Part shown: in pieces, positions 42,221 to 50,987 of the stretch | How the letters are laid out: each line of letters begins with the position of its first letter | Numbering within the stretch: the first letter of the stretch is position 1 | Assembly (NCBI RefSeq): GCF_009811655.1 | Contig: NZ_BGJX01000019.1 | Location: 1 to 64,000, forward strand | DNA: 64,000 nucleotides | Source of the DNA: Methylosinus sp. Ce-a6 | GTDB lineage: Bacteria > Pseudomonadota > Alphaproteobacteria > Rhizobiales > Beijerinckiaceae | Direction of reading: 5' to 3' | Program-made: the position numbers and the translations under genes | The notes under the pieces: model-generated | The model's input: only the letters and a program-made list of their open reading frames with translations | Told to the model about the DNA's origin: nothing | Databases searched by the model: none

Positions 42221-42321
42221 AGCGTTTCCAGCCGAAGTGGACGCCGGTTCGGCGTTGGAAACGCGTCAAAACAAAAGCCTAGAGTCTTTTCATGTTTCAA
42301 TGAAACATGAAAAGACTCTAG
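42218..42321. repeat. CTAG-ended REP-like palindrome with perfect second hairpin, copy 5
   Basis: The first part (42218-42282) matches the 7871 element. It continues into a perfect palindrome, 42279-42321, with 21-base arms around a single A and the loop core GTTTCAATGAAAC. The left TAG is the stop codon of the DUF2093 gene, and the right CTAG gives the TAG stop of lpxK on the opposite strand. The element therefore exactly fills the space between two convergent genes. Confidence 0.95.
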
Positions 42322-43304
42322 TTTCCCGGCAGGACGCCGCGCAAGAGGGCGCGTAGCGCCTCCGTTTGCGCGAAGACGAACTCGATCGGCAGAACCGCCA
42401 CGCGAGAGCGCCAATGCGCGGCAAGGCGCGCCGCGTCTTTCTCCGTCGTGATCATTGTCGCGCCGAGGCGCTCGGCCTCTCGCGCCAGCGCCGCTATCTC
42501 TCGTTCTGCATAGAAATGATGATCGGCGAAGCTGCGCCGGCCGACGATCTCGACGCCGGCCGCCTGTAGCGCCGCGAAGAATTTCTCCGGTCGGGCGACT
42601 CCGGCGAAGGCGAGCGCCCGCTCGCCGGCGAGCGGGCTGGAGAGGGGCGTAACGCGAGCGTGGAACACTGTTTTTCCTGCCGCCTTTGCGCCTTTGGCGG
42701 CCGCTTCGCCGGCCGCGCCGTCGCCGATGAGGATGAGGGCGTCCACCGTCGCGAGCTGGCGGGCGAGGGGCGCGCGCAGCGGGCCGGCGGGCGGGCAGAG
42801 CCCATTGCCGGCGCCATAGGAGCCGTCGACGACGGCAAAAGCGAGATCGGCCTCGAGCCGCCGGCTCTGCAAGCCGTCGTCGAGAACCAGCGCCGTCGCG
42901 CCTTGCTCTCGCGCGAGCCGCGCGCTTTTCGCCCGATCGACGCCGACGATGGTCGGCGCGCGTCGCGCCAGCAGCAGAGCTTCGTCGCCCGCCTCCCGCG
43001 CGCAATGGTTTTCCGGATCGACGAGAAAGGGCGCGCGCCGCGCGTCGCGGCGGCCATAGCCGCGGGTGAGGAAGAAGGGCCGCTCGCCCATTTCCGCGAG
43101 CAGGGCGGCGATGGCGAGCGCAGCGGGCGTCTTGCCGTCGCCGCCGAGCGTGAGCCCGCCGACCATGATCGTCGGCAGATCGGCGCGCGCGCCCGGCCGC
43201 GCCATGCGCGCCGCGGCGACGGCCCCATAGATCGCGCCGAGCGGCGCCAGCGCCCGCGCCAGCGGCGAGGCCGGCGCCCGCCGCCAGAACTCAGGCGCGC
43301 GCAT
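42318..43304 (-). CDS. lpxK: Tetraacyldisaccharide 4'-kinase
   Basis: The 328-residue membrane-associated kinase phosphorylates the lipid A disaccharide at 4'. The Walker A-like loop is GGLTLGGDGKTP (near residues 48-59). VLDDGLQSRRL holds the catalytic Asp-Asp-Gly pattern, and FFLTRGYGRR is another conserved block. An N-terminal hydrophobic segment (about 15-35) anchors it. It follows waaA by 21 bases, both in the lipid A block. Its TAG stop is part of a repeat palindrome. Confidence 0.94.
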   Translation of the reverse strand: MRAPEFWRRAPASPLARALAPLGAIYGAVAAARMARPGARADLPTIMVGGLTLGGDGKTPAALAIAALLAEMGERPFFLTRGYGRRDARRAPFLVDPENHCAREAGDEALLLARRAPTIVGVDRAKSARLAREQGATALVLDDGLQSRRLEADLAFAVVDGSYGAGNGLCPPAGPLRAPLARQLATVDALILIGDGAAGEAAAKGAKAAGKTVFHARVTPLSSPLAGERALAFAGVARPEKFFAALQAAGVEIVGRRSFADHHFYAEREIAALAREAERLGATMITTEKDAARLAAHWRSRVAVLPIEFVFAQTEALRALLRGVLPGN

Positions 43305-43325
43305 GTTCGAGCCGGCGCCGCGGTC

Positions 43326-44603
43326 TCATCTCTGCTCGAGCGCCGATTGCGCGAGATAGGGTTCGATCGCCGCCATGATGCTCTGCGAGGCGCCGCCGAG
43401 CTTCTTCACCACCTCCGTCCCGGCGCGGCCCATCTTGCGCATGCGGGAGGGATCGGAGAGCAGAAATTGCAGCGCGCGGGCGAGCGATTCCGCATCGGTC
43501 ACGCGGGCGGCGGCGCGGGCGGCGGCGAGCTCGGCGTAAATGTCGGCGAAATTCTCGACATGCGGCCCGTGCAGGATCGCGCAGCCGAGCTTGGCCGGCT
43601 CGATCGGATTATGGCCGCCCTCGGCGGTGAGAGATTTGCCGGTGAAGACGACGCTGACCGCCCGCAAGAACAGGCCGAGCTCGCCCATCGTGTCGGCGAC
43701 ATAGATCTGCACGCCGCGCCGCGGCTCTCCGTCCTGCGAGCGCAGGCCGACGTCTAGCCCTTTCGCGCGCGCGAGAGCCGCGATCTCCGCCCCGCGCTCG
43801 GGCTTGCGCGGCGCGATGATGGTGAGCAGCGAGGGAAGCTCCGCGGCGAGCGTGAGATGCGCGTCGATCGCGATCTCCTCCTCGCCCGCATGGGTGGAGA
43901 TCGCGGCCCACACCGGCCGCGCGCCGATCGCGCCGTTGAATTCGGCGAGCTTCCCCGCGCCGACGGGCGGCGGCGGCACGTCGAATTTCAGATTGCCGCA
44001 CACGCGCACGCGCGGCGCGCCGAGGCCGAGATAGCGCGCCGCGCTCTCGGCGTTCTGCGCGAGGCAGAGATCGATCTCTCCGAACAGGGTTCGCGCGCCG
44101 CCGGGCAGACGCCGCCAGCGCGCGGCGGAGCGGCGCGAGATCGTCGCATTGACCAATATCAGCGGCAGCCGTCGCGCGTGAATCGCGCGGATCATATTGG
44201 GCCACAGCTCCGACTCGGCGAAGAGCGCGATGTCCGGCCGCCAATGCTCGAGGAATCGCTCCACGAATTGCGGCGCGTCGAGCGGCAGGAATTGATGCGC
44301 CGCGCCGGCCGGAAGCCGCGCGCGCAGCACTTTGGCGGAAGAGACGGTGCCGGTGGTGACGAGAACCTCGACCCCGCGCTGGATGAAGCGCTCCACGAGC
44401 GGCAGAAGCGACAGACTCTCGCCGAGACTCGCGCCATGCAGCCAGACGAGCCGGCCGGCGGGGCGCGCGAGGCTCGCAACGCCCATGCGCTCCCCGAGCC
44501 GCTGCGGATCTTCCTTGCCCTGTCTCGCGCGCCAGCCCAGCGCCACGCCGGCGAAAGGCGTCAAACCGATCGTCAGCAACCGATAAATCGTCAGCACCGG
44601 CAT
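43326..44603 (-). CDS. waaA: 3-deoxy-D-manno-octulosonic acid transferase
   Basis: The 425-residue GT30 enzyme adds Kdo to lipid A. An N-terminal membrane segment (residues 1-22) is followed by WLHGASLGESLSLLPLV with the catalytic Glu, ESELWPNMI, and the C-terminal donor-binding GKSLTAEGGHNPIEPA. Length is typical. It is upstream of lpxK and downstream of the DUF4170 and phosphatase genes, the usual Rhizobiales order. Confidence 0.94.
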   Translation of the reverse strand: MPVLTIYRLLTIGLTPFAGVALGWRARQGKEDPQRLGERMGVASLARPAGRLVWLHGASLGESLSLLPLVERFIQRGVEVLVTTGTVSSAKVLRARLPAGAAHQFLPLDAPQFVERFLEHWRPDIALFAESELWPNMIRAIHARRLPLILVNATISRRSAARWRRLPGGARTLFGEIDLCLAQNAESAARYLGLGAPRVRVCGNLKFDVPPPPVGAGKLAEFNGAIGARPVWAAISTHAGEEEIAIDAHLTLAAELPSLLTIIAPRKPERGAEIAALARAKGLDVGLRSQDGEPRRGVQIYVADTMGELGLFLRAVSVVFTGKSLTAEGGHNPIEPAKLGCAILHGPHVENFADIYAELAAARAAARVTDAESLARALQFLLSDPSRMRKMGRAGTEVVKKLGGASQSIMAAIEPYLAQSALEQR

Positions 44604-44687
44604 CGACGCCCCGGTTTGAAACTCGCCAATGTCGCGACGGCCGACACCGCGGCGCGCCGTTCGGCCGGTTCGCTCCGGCCTCGAGCA

Positions 44688-44730
44688 GGATTTCGAAAAA
44701 GTGGGAACCGGTTTTTTCGAGAAGAATCCC
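44688..44730. repeat. Rhizobiales-type dispersed palindrome (CGAAAAAGTGGGAACCGG type)
   Basis: GGATTTCGAAAAA and TTTTTTCGAGAAGAATCC flank GTGGGAACCGG, giving an imperfect stem. Sequences of this type are scattered through many Rhizobiales genomes. Diverged relatives are visible at about 33781-33810 and 49050-49085. Confidence 0.6.
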
Positions 44731-44831
44731 GCTTGTTTTGAAGAGTCTGAGCAGGCGCTCGTCGGCGAGGCGAGGAATGCCTGGTCAGAAAGAAGGATTG
44801 CGACGGCCGGCGGCGCGCCGACGAGACCGGC

Positions 44832-45083
44832 TCAATTCGCGTCGGGTTCGAGCAGCTCGTGCAGCTGCACGACGAAATAGCGCATATGGGCGTTGTCGAC
44901 GGTCGCATGGGCTTTCGCCTTCCAGGCGGCGAGCGCGGCTCGGTCGTCTGGATAGATGCCGACGATGTCGAGCTTCGTCGGATCGCGGAAGGCGACTCCC
45001 TGGAGGTCGACGAGCTCGCCTCCGAAAACGAGATGAAGCGCCTGCTTCGGCGCGCCGCCATCCTGTATAGTCGTTTCGCTCAT
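44832..45083 (-). CDS. DUF4170 family protein
   Basis: The 83-residue protein is a complete DUF4170 domain: LHLVFGGELVDLQGVAFRD, IVGIYPDDRAALAAWKAKA and MRYFVVQLHELLEP are the conserved blocks. Function is unknown. Its ATG overlaps the upstream phosphatase stop (ATGA), so the two are coupled. The DUF4170 gene lies between an inositol monophosphatase-type gene and waaA in many Rhizobiales, which suggests a link to envelope lipid synthesis. Confidence 0.85.
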   Translation of the reverse strand: MSETTIQDGGAPKQALHLVFGGELVDLQGVAFRDPTKLDIVGIYPDDRAALAAWKAKAHATVDNAHMRYFVVQLHELLEPDAN

Positions 45084-45913
45084 ATGACGCCTTTCGAAAC
45101 GGCTCGCGCCAGCGCGAGACTCTCCGGAAAGATGGCTCGAGGCGCGGCGATCAGCATGTCGCGCCGCAGTTGCGGACGATTATAGCGCAAGGGAACGCCC
45201 TCGAGCTCGGACAAGACGCCGCCCGCCTCGGTGAGTATCACATCGGCCGCGGCGATGTCCCAGTCTTTCGAATCCGCGGAGGCGATGGTCAGATCGTTGC
45301 GGCCGGAGGCGACGTCGGCGACGCGCAGGGCGAGCGACGGCGTGCGGTTCTGCATCTCGAACTTATAGTCCGAGCCGGCGAAACGGGCGGCGAGGCCGCG
45401 CGGCGCCTCGAGCCGCGCGCCCGTCAGAACGGAGCGCTCGGTGACGCGGATCGGCGCGCCATTGAGCGCCGCGCCACGGCCGGCGGCGGCGGCGAAGGTC
45501 CATTCGAGCGCCGGCGCATGAATGACGCCGAGCGTCGGCCGCCCCGCGTCGATGAGCGCGATCGACACCGCCCAGCGCGCGTCGCCGCGCAGAAACGCCT
45601 GCGTCCCGTCGATCGGATCGACGACGAGGAGCCGCGCGCGGGAGAGGCGCTTCTCATTGTCGGCCGTCTCCTCGGAGAGCCAGCCGGCGTCCGGAAACAG
45701 CGCGAGCGCCGCCTCCTGCAGGAAACGGTCGACGGCCATGTCGGCCTCGGTCACCGGCGACCCGCCCTCTTTATAGAAGACAGCCGCGCTCGTTTTCTCG
45801 CCCGGCCGGAAAAAGGCCATGGCGATCTCGCCGGCCCGCCGCGCAACGGCTTCGAGCAGCGGCAGCTCGGCCGCGAGGTCGGTTGGCGCGAAGTCGTTTG
45901 AATTGTCGGCCAT
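45080..45913 (-). CDS. Inositol monophosphatase/CysQ-family phosphatase
   Basis: The 277-residue metal-dependent phosphatase has the two family motifs: WLSEETADN and VVDPIDGTQAFLRG (about 70-105) for metal binding, and DWDIAAADVILTEAGG (about 215-230). Substrates could be 3'-phosphoadenosine 5'-phosphate or inositol phosphates; sequence alone does not separate them. It starts the operon with DUF4170, waaA and lpxK. Confidence 0.88.
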   Translation of the reverse strand: MADNSNDFAPTDLAAELPLLEAVARRAGEIAMAFFRPGEKTSAAVFYKEGGSPVTEADMAVDRFLQEAALALFPDAGWLSEETADNEKRLSRARLLVVDPIDGTQAFLRGDARWAVSIALIDAGRPTLGVIHAPALEWTFAAAAGRGAALNGAPIRVTERSVLTGARLEAPRGLAARFAGSDYKFEMQNRTPSLALRVADVASGRNDLTIASADSKDWDIAAADVILTEAGGVLSELEGVPLRYNRPQLRRDMLIAAPRAIFPESLALARAVSKGVI

Positions 45914-46142
45914 TGAGAACAGTGGTTAAGCGAGCCGGGCCCGCCCCGCAAGGCGCCTTTTTTCGGCGAATTGCCGCGAATTTCTACGTTTCTGTTTGCC
46001 CGCCGCTAACCCAAAGCGGCAGAATCGGTCGAAAAGCAATGGTTTACGGGCGATTCACCAGGCTTGTTAGCGAGCTTTGGCGAGGCCGGCGCCCAACATG
46101 CGCCTCATGAAACGCGAAGATCACATTTCGAGGAGCGAGCGC

Positions 46143-46676
46143 ATGTTCGAGACGGGCGACAGGGCGGAGACCCAGCTTCAATTCGCCATTCAGCGCGATC
46201 GGCGGGCCGATGGCGGCCAGCGCCGGGTGCGAGTCGGCCGCCGCGATATTCTCATCTCGCGGCGGCTCGGCGGCATGTCGATGCTCATCAGCGTTCCCGT
46301 GCGCGCCTATCGCGGCGTCGCGCTGGATGTCGAGCCGCGCCGCGACGGCGGCGCCTCCTATCGCCTGTCGCTCGCCCATGACGATCCCGATCTCGACATC
46401 CTCCTCGCCGAGACGGCGGATGGCGGCGCGATCTCGGCCGATTGGAAATATTGGGCGTCCTATCTCGATCTGCCGCGCCTCGCCGCGCGCGGCGGCGATT
46501 TCGAGACGCTGGATCCGCGGCTCGGCGGCGTCGCGCTGCGCGAGACGATCGCCCGGCGTAAAAACACGTCGGTCGTCGCCCGCCGTCCGCGCTTCTGCGC
46601 GCGCCGCAAGGAGGGCGACGACGCGCGGATGGGGCAGGTGCACCGCAGCGAGCGCGAGATCGTCTGCTACGAGTAA
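46143..46676 (+). CDS. DUF6101-like conserved protein
   Basis: The 177-residue product contains RRVRVGRRDILISRRLGG, PVRAYRGVALDV, then WKYWASYLDLPRL and the C-terminal RRPRFCARRKEGDD with VHRSEREIV. This matches the DUF6101 family of Rhizobiales as I recall it; function unknown. I chose the ATG at 46143 because GAGGAG lies eight bases upstream. ATGs at 46098 and 46107 would extend it. Its end overlaps the ubiA end by 10 bases on opposite strands. Confidence 0.75.
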   Translation: MFETGDRAETQLQFAIQRDRRADGGQRRVRVGRRDILISRRLGGMSMLISVPVRAYRGVALDVEPRRDGGASYRLSLAHDDPDLDILLAETADGGAISADWKYWASYLDLPRLAARGGDFETLDPRLGGVALRETIARRKNTSVVARRPRFCARRKEGDDARMGQVHRSEREIVCYE

Positions 46677-47605
46677 GCGAGGAGCGCGCTCTGCGCCACG
46701 AGCCCCGCGAAGAGCAGGAGGCCCGCGTCACGATTGGAGCGGAACAGCGTCAGCGCGACCTCGGGCGAGGCTGCGGCGCTGGTGCGCCAGACCTGCCAGG
46801 AGAGATGCGCCGCATAGGCTCCGACGCCGATCTGCGCGAAGCCGCCCACGCCGGCCGCGAGCAGCGCCAATTCGGCGAAGACGACAGAGCAAAGATAGAG
46901 CGCGCCGACGGCGAGGCGCACATGCGCGCCGAAGAGCAGCGCGGTCGAGCGCACGCCGGCGATGGCGTCGTCGCGCTTGTCCTGCAGCGCATAGATCGTG
47001 TCGAAGCCGATCGTCCACAAAATCGCCGAGGCGTAGAGGAAGACCGCCGGCCAATCGAGCCGGCCGGTCTGCGCCGTCCAGCCGAGCAGAGCGCCATAGG
47101 CGAAAGCGAGCCCCAGCACCGCCTGCGGCCAGGAGGTGAAGCGCTTGGCGAAAGGATAGACGAGAACGATCAGCGGCGAAGCGAAGCCGAGCGCGATGGT
47201 GAGGCCGTTGAAGGAGAGAAGAACCGCGAGCCCGACGAGGCACTGCAGGATGAGAAAGACGATCGCCGCGCGCGGCGACACTCTGCCGCTGGCCAGCGGG
47301 CGAAGCCGCGTGCGCTCGACCTTCGCGTCTATGTCGCGGTCGACGAAGTCGTTGTAGGTGGAGCCGGCGCCGCGCATCGACACCGCGCCGATGAAAAATA
47401 GCAGCAGATGAAAGAGATTGGGCGGCAGGCCGAGCGCCGCCGAGGAGAGCGCGCTTCCTTGCCAGCAGGGCAGGAGCAGCAGCCACCAGCCGATCGGCCG
47501 ATCGAGCCGGGCGAGCTGCACATAGGGGCGTAGTGGCTCGGGGGCGAGGCGCCAGAGCGGATGATCGGCGACCGCGTCCGGCAGTCGCGGCTCCGCCGCG
47601 CTCAC
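46667..47605 (-). CDS. ubiA: 4-hydroxybenzoate polyprenyltransferase
   Basis: The 312-residue inner-membrane enzyme attaches the polyprenyl chain in ubiquinone synthesis. The two Asp-rich motifs are NDFVDRDID (about residue 85) and DTIYALQDKRDD (about 210). Eight to nine hydrophobic helices surround them. The GTG start at 47605 overlaps the stop of the upstream secreted-protein gene (GTGA). A much longer open frame to 48196 covers that other gene and is not real. Confidence 0.94.
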   Translation of the reverse strand: MSAAEPRLPDAVADHPLWRLAPEPLRPYVQLARLDRPIGWWLLLLPCWQGSALSSAALGLPPNLFHLLLFFIGAVSMRGAGSTYNDFVDRDIDAKVERTRLRPLASGRVSPRAAIVFLILQCLVGLAVLLSFNGLTIALGFASPLIVLVYPFAKRFTSWPQAVLGLAFAYGALLGWTAQTGRLDWPAVFLYASAILWTIGFDTIYALQDKRDDAIAGVRSTALLFGAHVRLAVGALYLCSVVFAELALLAAGVGGFAQIGVGAYAAHLSWQVWRTSAAASPEVALTLFRSNRDAGLLLFAGLVAQSALLAYS

Positions 47606-48063
47606 AGCGGGCCGGCGGGGAGCTTCTGCGCCTGCGGGCCGATGCCGACGGCCTGCTCTTCCTGCATCTTCTTCGCCTTGGCGGCGAAGGAGCAGGCCTG
47701 AGCGGCGAAAGTCTGCGTCTTGGCGCGCGCCTGCTTGAAGCCATCCGCCATATTGTCGGGGATGTTGCACCAGTCCTTGTTCTTCTCGATATAGGCCGCC
47801 ATCTCGGTCTCTATGGCGACGAGCTTGCGCGCCGCCGGGCAGGCCGCGATCGGATCCATCTTGCCCTTGGACGCCTTGCCGATGGCGTTGAGCGCCTGGA
47901 TCTGCCCCATGCGCCGCTGCGAGAGCTTCTCGAAGTCTTCCTGGCAGGATTGCGCGAAGGCGGACCCCGCGCCGACGAATGCGAGCAGCGCTCCGAAAAT
48001 CGACACGCTCACATAGCGGCTCGCTTTTCCGCTCTTGGCCGTCATGGCAGCAATCCCCTTCAT
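47602..48063 (-). CDS. Secreted cysteine-containing helical protein
   Basis: The 153-residue precursor has a signal peptide (SVSIFGALLAFVGAGSAFA, cleavage near residue 37). The mature protein is helical with four cysteines (SCQEDF, AACPAA, DWCNIP, AACSFA), enough for two disulfides in the periplasm. I cannot name the family. It overlaps ubiA by four bases, so it is translated with it, but a link to ubiquinone is only positional. An alternative start at MTAKSGK would remove six residues. Confidence 0.7.
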   Translation of the reverse strand: MKGIAAMTAKSGKASRYVSVSIFGALLAFVGAGSAFAQSCQEDFEKLSQRRMGQIQALNAIGKASKGKMDPIAACPAARKLVAIETEMAAYIEKNKDWCNIPDNMADGFKQARAKTQTFAAQACSFAAKAKKMQEEQAVGIGPQAQKLPAGPL

Positions 48064-48189
48064 GGCGGTAAGGTCCTAGCAAGAGTTGAGATTTTAGCAA
48101 GAGACTTGCGCCCGTTGCAAGCATCCGGCAGTTTCTCGGACAAAGCGGCGGCTTGATGGCGGCCCGCCCCTCATCCCGCGGGAAAGCTC

Positions 48190-48936
48190 GTGTCACGCTA
48201 TGATTTTTCCGCGCAGCGGCTCTTCGTCGCGGCGCCTCTCGCGGCCGGCGCGCGTATCGTTCTGGACGCCGACCGGCTCAATTATCTGTTGAATGTGCTG
48301 CGCCTGCGCGAGGGCGACGCGATCCTCTTGTTCAACGGCGGCGACGGGGAGTGGCGGGCGCGGCTCGAGGAGGTCTCTCGGCGCAAGGGCGTTCTCGTCG
48401 CCGAGGAGCGCCTGCGCGAGCAGACCGCCTGCGCCGATCTTCATTACTGCTTCGCGCCGCTCAAGCACGCGCGGCTCGACTATATGGCGCAGAAGGCGAC
48501 CGAAATGGGCGTCTCGCGCCTTTCCCCTGTCATCACGCGCCGCACTCAGGCGCGCCGCGTCAATCTCGAGCGGCTCGCCGCCAACGCCGTCGAAGCGGCC
48601 GAGCAATGCGGCCTCTTGAGCCTGCCGGAGGTCGTCGAGGAGGTCTCGCTCGACGACTATCTCGCCGCTCGGCCGCCCGGGCGACTGCTCGTCTTCTGCG
48701 ACGAGGACGCCGAGCTCGCCGATCCGATCTCCGCTCTGCGCGCGGCGCCGGCGCATCGGGGCGTCGATGTTCTGGTCGGCCCGGAGGGGGGCTTCGATCC
48801 CGCCGAGCGGGTGGCGATTCTCGCCGCCGCCCCGCTCGTCGCGCGGCTCTCGCTCGGCCCGCGCATCCTGCGCGCCGACACGGCCGCCGTCGCCGCTCTG
48901 ACGGTGGTTCAGGCGGTCCTCGGAGATTGGCGTTGA
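48190..48936 (+). CDS. rsmE: 16S rRNA (uracil-1498-N3)-methyltransferase
   Basis: The 248-residue SPOUT methyltransferase has an N-terminal PUA-like domain (residues 1-75) and a C-terminal trefoil knot with VLVGPEGGFDPAE and LSLGPRILRADTAAVAAL, the S-adenosylmethionine site. The start is GTG at 48190, with GGGAAAG nearby. It is divergent from the ubiA operon. Confidence 0.95.
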   Translation: MSRYDFSAQRLFVAAPLAAGARIVLDADRLNYLLNVLRLREGDAILLFNGGDGEWRARLEEVSRRKGVLVAEERLREQTACADLHYCFAPLKHARLDYMAQKATEMGVSRLSPVITRRTQARRVNLERLAANAVEAAEQCGLLSLPEVVEEVSLDDYLAARPPGRLLVFCDEDAELADPISALRAAPAHRGVDVLVGPEGGFDPAERVAILAAAPLVARLSLGPRILRADTAAVAALTVVQAVLGDWR

Positions 48937-49266
48937 CGGCGGCGGCAGACCAACTTTCCATTCGGAGCGAATTCTCGTCGCGCGAACGACGCCGTTCGAG
49001 CGGAAAGCGCTGTAAGGGCTATTCGAGTTCGCATATCCTTTTTGCGAAAACCGCTTCGCGCTTTTCGGGAACATGCTCCAAGCGACACGATCCTGCCACG
49101 ATTGTTCGACTGTATTGCGCCCTAAGTGGTCGCCGCCGTGTGACCTCTCGCGTCGAAGCGTGCGAAGTAACGAGTTGGTAAACATCGGGCGGCAACATCG
49201 ACGAGGGGCGCCAAATCGCTTCGGCTCGATTGTTGCGATGCGAGGCATTTCGAGGCTTATCTGCGA
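48937..49266. other. Intergenic region after rsmE
   Basis: No gene is visible in 330 bases. It contains a diverged Rhizobiales-type palindrome near 49050-49085 (GCGAAAACCGCTTCGCGCTTTTCG) and an AT-richer part that probably holds the promoter of the small secreted protein at 49267. Confidence 0.5.
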
Positions 49267-49575
49267 ATGACCGTTTTTTCCGCCGAACCTCTCGGGCTCG
49301 ACGTCCGTCGTCTTTTCGTCTGCCTCTGCCTCTGCGCCGCCATTGGCGCGCCGCCGGCGCAGGCGCAGACCACGGGGTCGATTTCTTCCGGCGGCCGATG
49401 CGCCCGTTTCGGCGAGGGCTTCGTCCCGGTTTCCGGCTCCGACAATTGCGTGCGTCTCGGCGGCCATGTGCGCGCCGGGGGCCTCGGTGGGCCGGTCTGG
49501 GCGCAGGACGGCATGCGGCCGATCGGCCATTCTTACGTGCGCGCGCCGGGAGCGCCCGGCCTCTACGCGCGCTGA
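49267..49575 (+). CDS. Small secreted protein with a porin-like N-terminal motif
   Basis: The 102-residue precursor has a signal peptide (LFVCLCLCAAIGAPPAQA, cleavage near residue 34). The mature part has GGRCARFGEGFVPVSGSDNCVRLGGHV, split as CARFGEGFVPVSGS and DNCVRLGGHV. It copies the Cys-paired opening of alphaproteobacterial Porin_2 proteins (compare CDQYGSAFFYIPGS and NTCLRIGG in the 35 kb porin). No barrel follows. It may be a truncated porin or a dedicated mini-protein; the frame is closed by a normal stop. Confidence 0.65.
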   Translation: MTVFSAEPLGLDVRRLFVCLCLCAAIGAPPAQAQTTGSISSGGRCARFGEGFVPVSGSDNCVRLGGHVRAGGLGGPVWAQDGMRPIGHSYVRAPGAPGLYAR

Positions 49576-49613
49576 ACGCCGTCCGCCCCTTTTTCGGCGC
49601 GGGCGTCGCTCCC

Positions 49614-50987
49614 TTACAACAAGCAGTCCTCGAAGGCCGGATCGACCGAACGGCCCCAGCGGCCGTGATAGGCCTCGAGCCGCCGCTCCGCGAGCGTGCG
49701 GCCGCTCTCGGCGATCTCCTCCAGCGGCGCGAGATAGATGGTCTCGTCCCGTCCCCGCGCGTCGCGCTTCGCCCGTCGCGAGAGCCCGCCGCGGGCGAGC
49801 GCCAGCATGTCCCGCGCAATGTCGAGCGCCCGGCGGCCGCGAATGCGCGCCTCGAGCGCGAGCCGCGGAACCTCGGCGCGCAGCGCATCGCGATCCTCGG
49901 CGCTCCAACCTTCGATGAGAGCGAGAGCGCCGTCGAGCGCCGTCTGGTCGTAGAAGAGCCCGACGAAGAGCGCCGGCAGGGCGGCCATATGGGAGCGCGG
50001 TCCGCCGTCGGCGCCGCGCATTTCCAGATAGCGCTTCAGCCGCGCCTCCGGGAAGATCGCGCCGAGATGATTGGCCCAGTCCGACATTGTCGCGCGCTCG
50101 CCGGGCAGCGCGGCGAGCCTTCCGTCCAGCAGGTCGCGGAAGCTCGCGCCGGCGACGTCGTGATACACCTCGCCGCGCTTGACGAAATAGAGCGGCACAT
50201 CCAGCGCATAATCCACATAGCGCTCGAAGCCCATGCCGGGCTCGAAGGCGAAGGGCAGCATTCCGGTGCGGGCGGCGTCGGTGTCGCGCCAGATCTGCGA
50301 GCGCTGCGACAAGAGGCCCGTCGGCTCGCCGTCGATGAAGGGCGAATTGGCGAAGAGCGCGGTGACGATCGGCTGCAGCGCGAGGCCGACGCGCAGCTTG
50401 TCGACCATGTCCTTCTCGGAGGTGAAGTCGAGATTGACCTGAATGGTCGCCGTGCGGAACATCATGTCGAGGCCGAGCGAGCCGACCTTTGGCATATAGG
50501 CCGCCATTATGGCGTAGCGCTGCTTGGGCATGGCGGGCGTCTCGGCGCGCCGCCATTTCGGGCTCGCCCCGAGATCGAGAAAGGAGACGCCGAAGCGTCG
50601 CGCGACCGGCTCCAGCGCGGCGAAATGGGCGTCGAGCTCGGCCTTCGTGTCATGGACCGTGGGCAATGGCGCGCCGGACAGCTCGAACTGGCCGCCCGGC
50701 TCCAGCGACACCGCCCCGAGGCCATGCGGATCATAGAGGCCGATGATCGCCCCGCGGTCGGTGATCGGCTCCCAGCCGAGCGCGGCGCCCAGCCCCTCGA
50801 GCAGATTCTCTATGCCGCCGGCCGGGGATCGATAGGGGACCGGCGCGCGGCTCGCGCCGAAAAACGGGATCTTCTCATGCTCCGTCCCGACATTGAGATC
50901 GTCGGGCGTCTTGATTCCAGCCTCCAACCACTCCACGAGCGCATTGCGCGACGTGATCGGCGTCGTATCGTTTACGTCGCGAGCCAT
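49614..50987 (-). CDS. gshA: Glutamate--cysteine ligase
   Basis: The 457-residue enzyme makes gamma-glutamylcysteine, the first step of glutathione synthesis. It is of the plant/alphaproteobacterial GCS2 type: GTEHEKIPF, EPGGQFELSGAPL, MMFRTATIQVNLDFTSE and GFERYVDYALDVPLYF are diagnostic. The start ATG at 50987 agrees with the family; the upstream extension to 51110 is unsupported. No gshB is in the window. Confidence 0.95.
   Translation of the reverse strand: MARDVNDTTPITSRNALVEWLEAGIKTPDDLNVGTEHEKIPFFGASRAPVPYRSPAGGIENLLEGLGAALGWEPITDRGAIIGLYDPHGLGAVSLEPGGQFELSGAPLPTVHDTKAELDAHFAALEPVARRFGVSFLDLGASPKWRRAETPAMPKQRYAIMAAYMPKVGSLGLDMMFRTATIQVNLDFTSEKDMVDKLRVGLALQPIVTALFANSPFIDGEPTGLLSQRSQIWRDTDAARTGMLPFAFEPGMGFERYVDYALDVPLYFVKRGEVYHDVAGASFRDLLDGRLAALPGERATMSDWANHLGAIFPEARLKRYLEMRGADGGPRSHMAALPALFVGLFYDQTALDGALALIEGWSAEDRDALRAEVPRLALEARIRGRRALDIARDMLALARGGLSRRAKRDARGRDETIYLAPLEEIAESGRTLAERRLEAYHGRWGRSVDPAFEDCLL

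Noticed and set aside
7871-42321. Repeats considered as CRISPR units
   Set aside because: Copies are scattered singly or as one pair, are palindromic and differ in length; there are no spacers and no cas genes.
47606-48196. N-terminal extension of ubiA
   Set aside because: It overlaps the secreted cysteine protein gene; ubiA starts at the GTG that overlaps that gene's stop.
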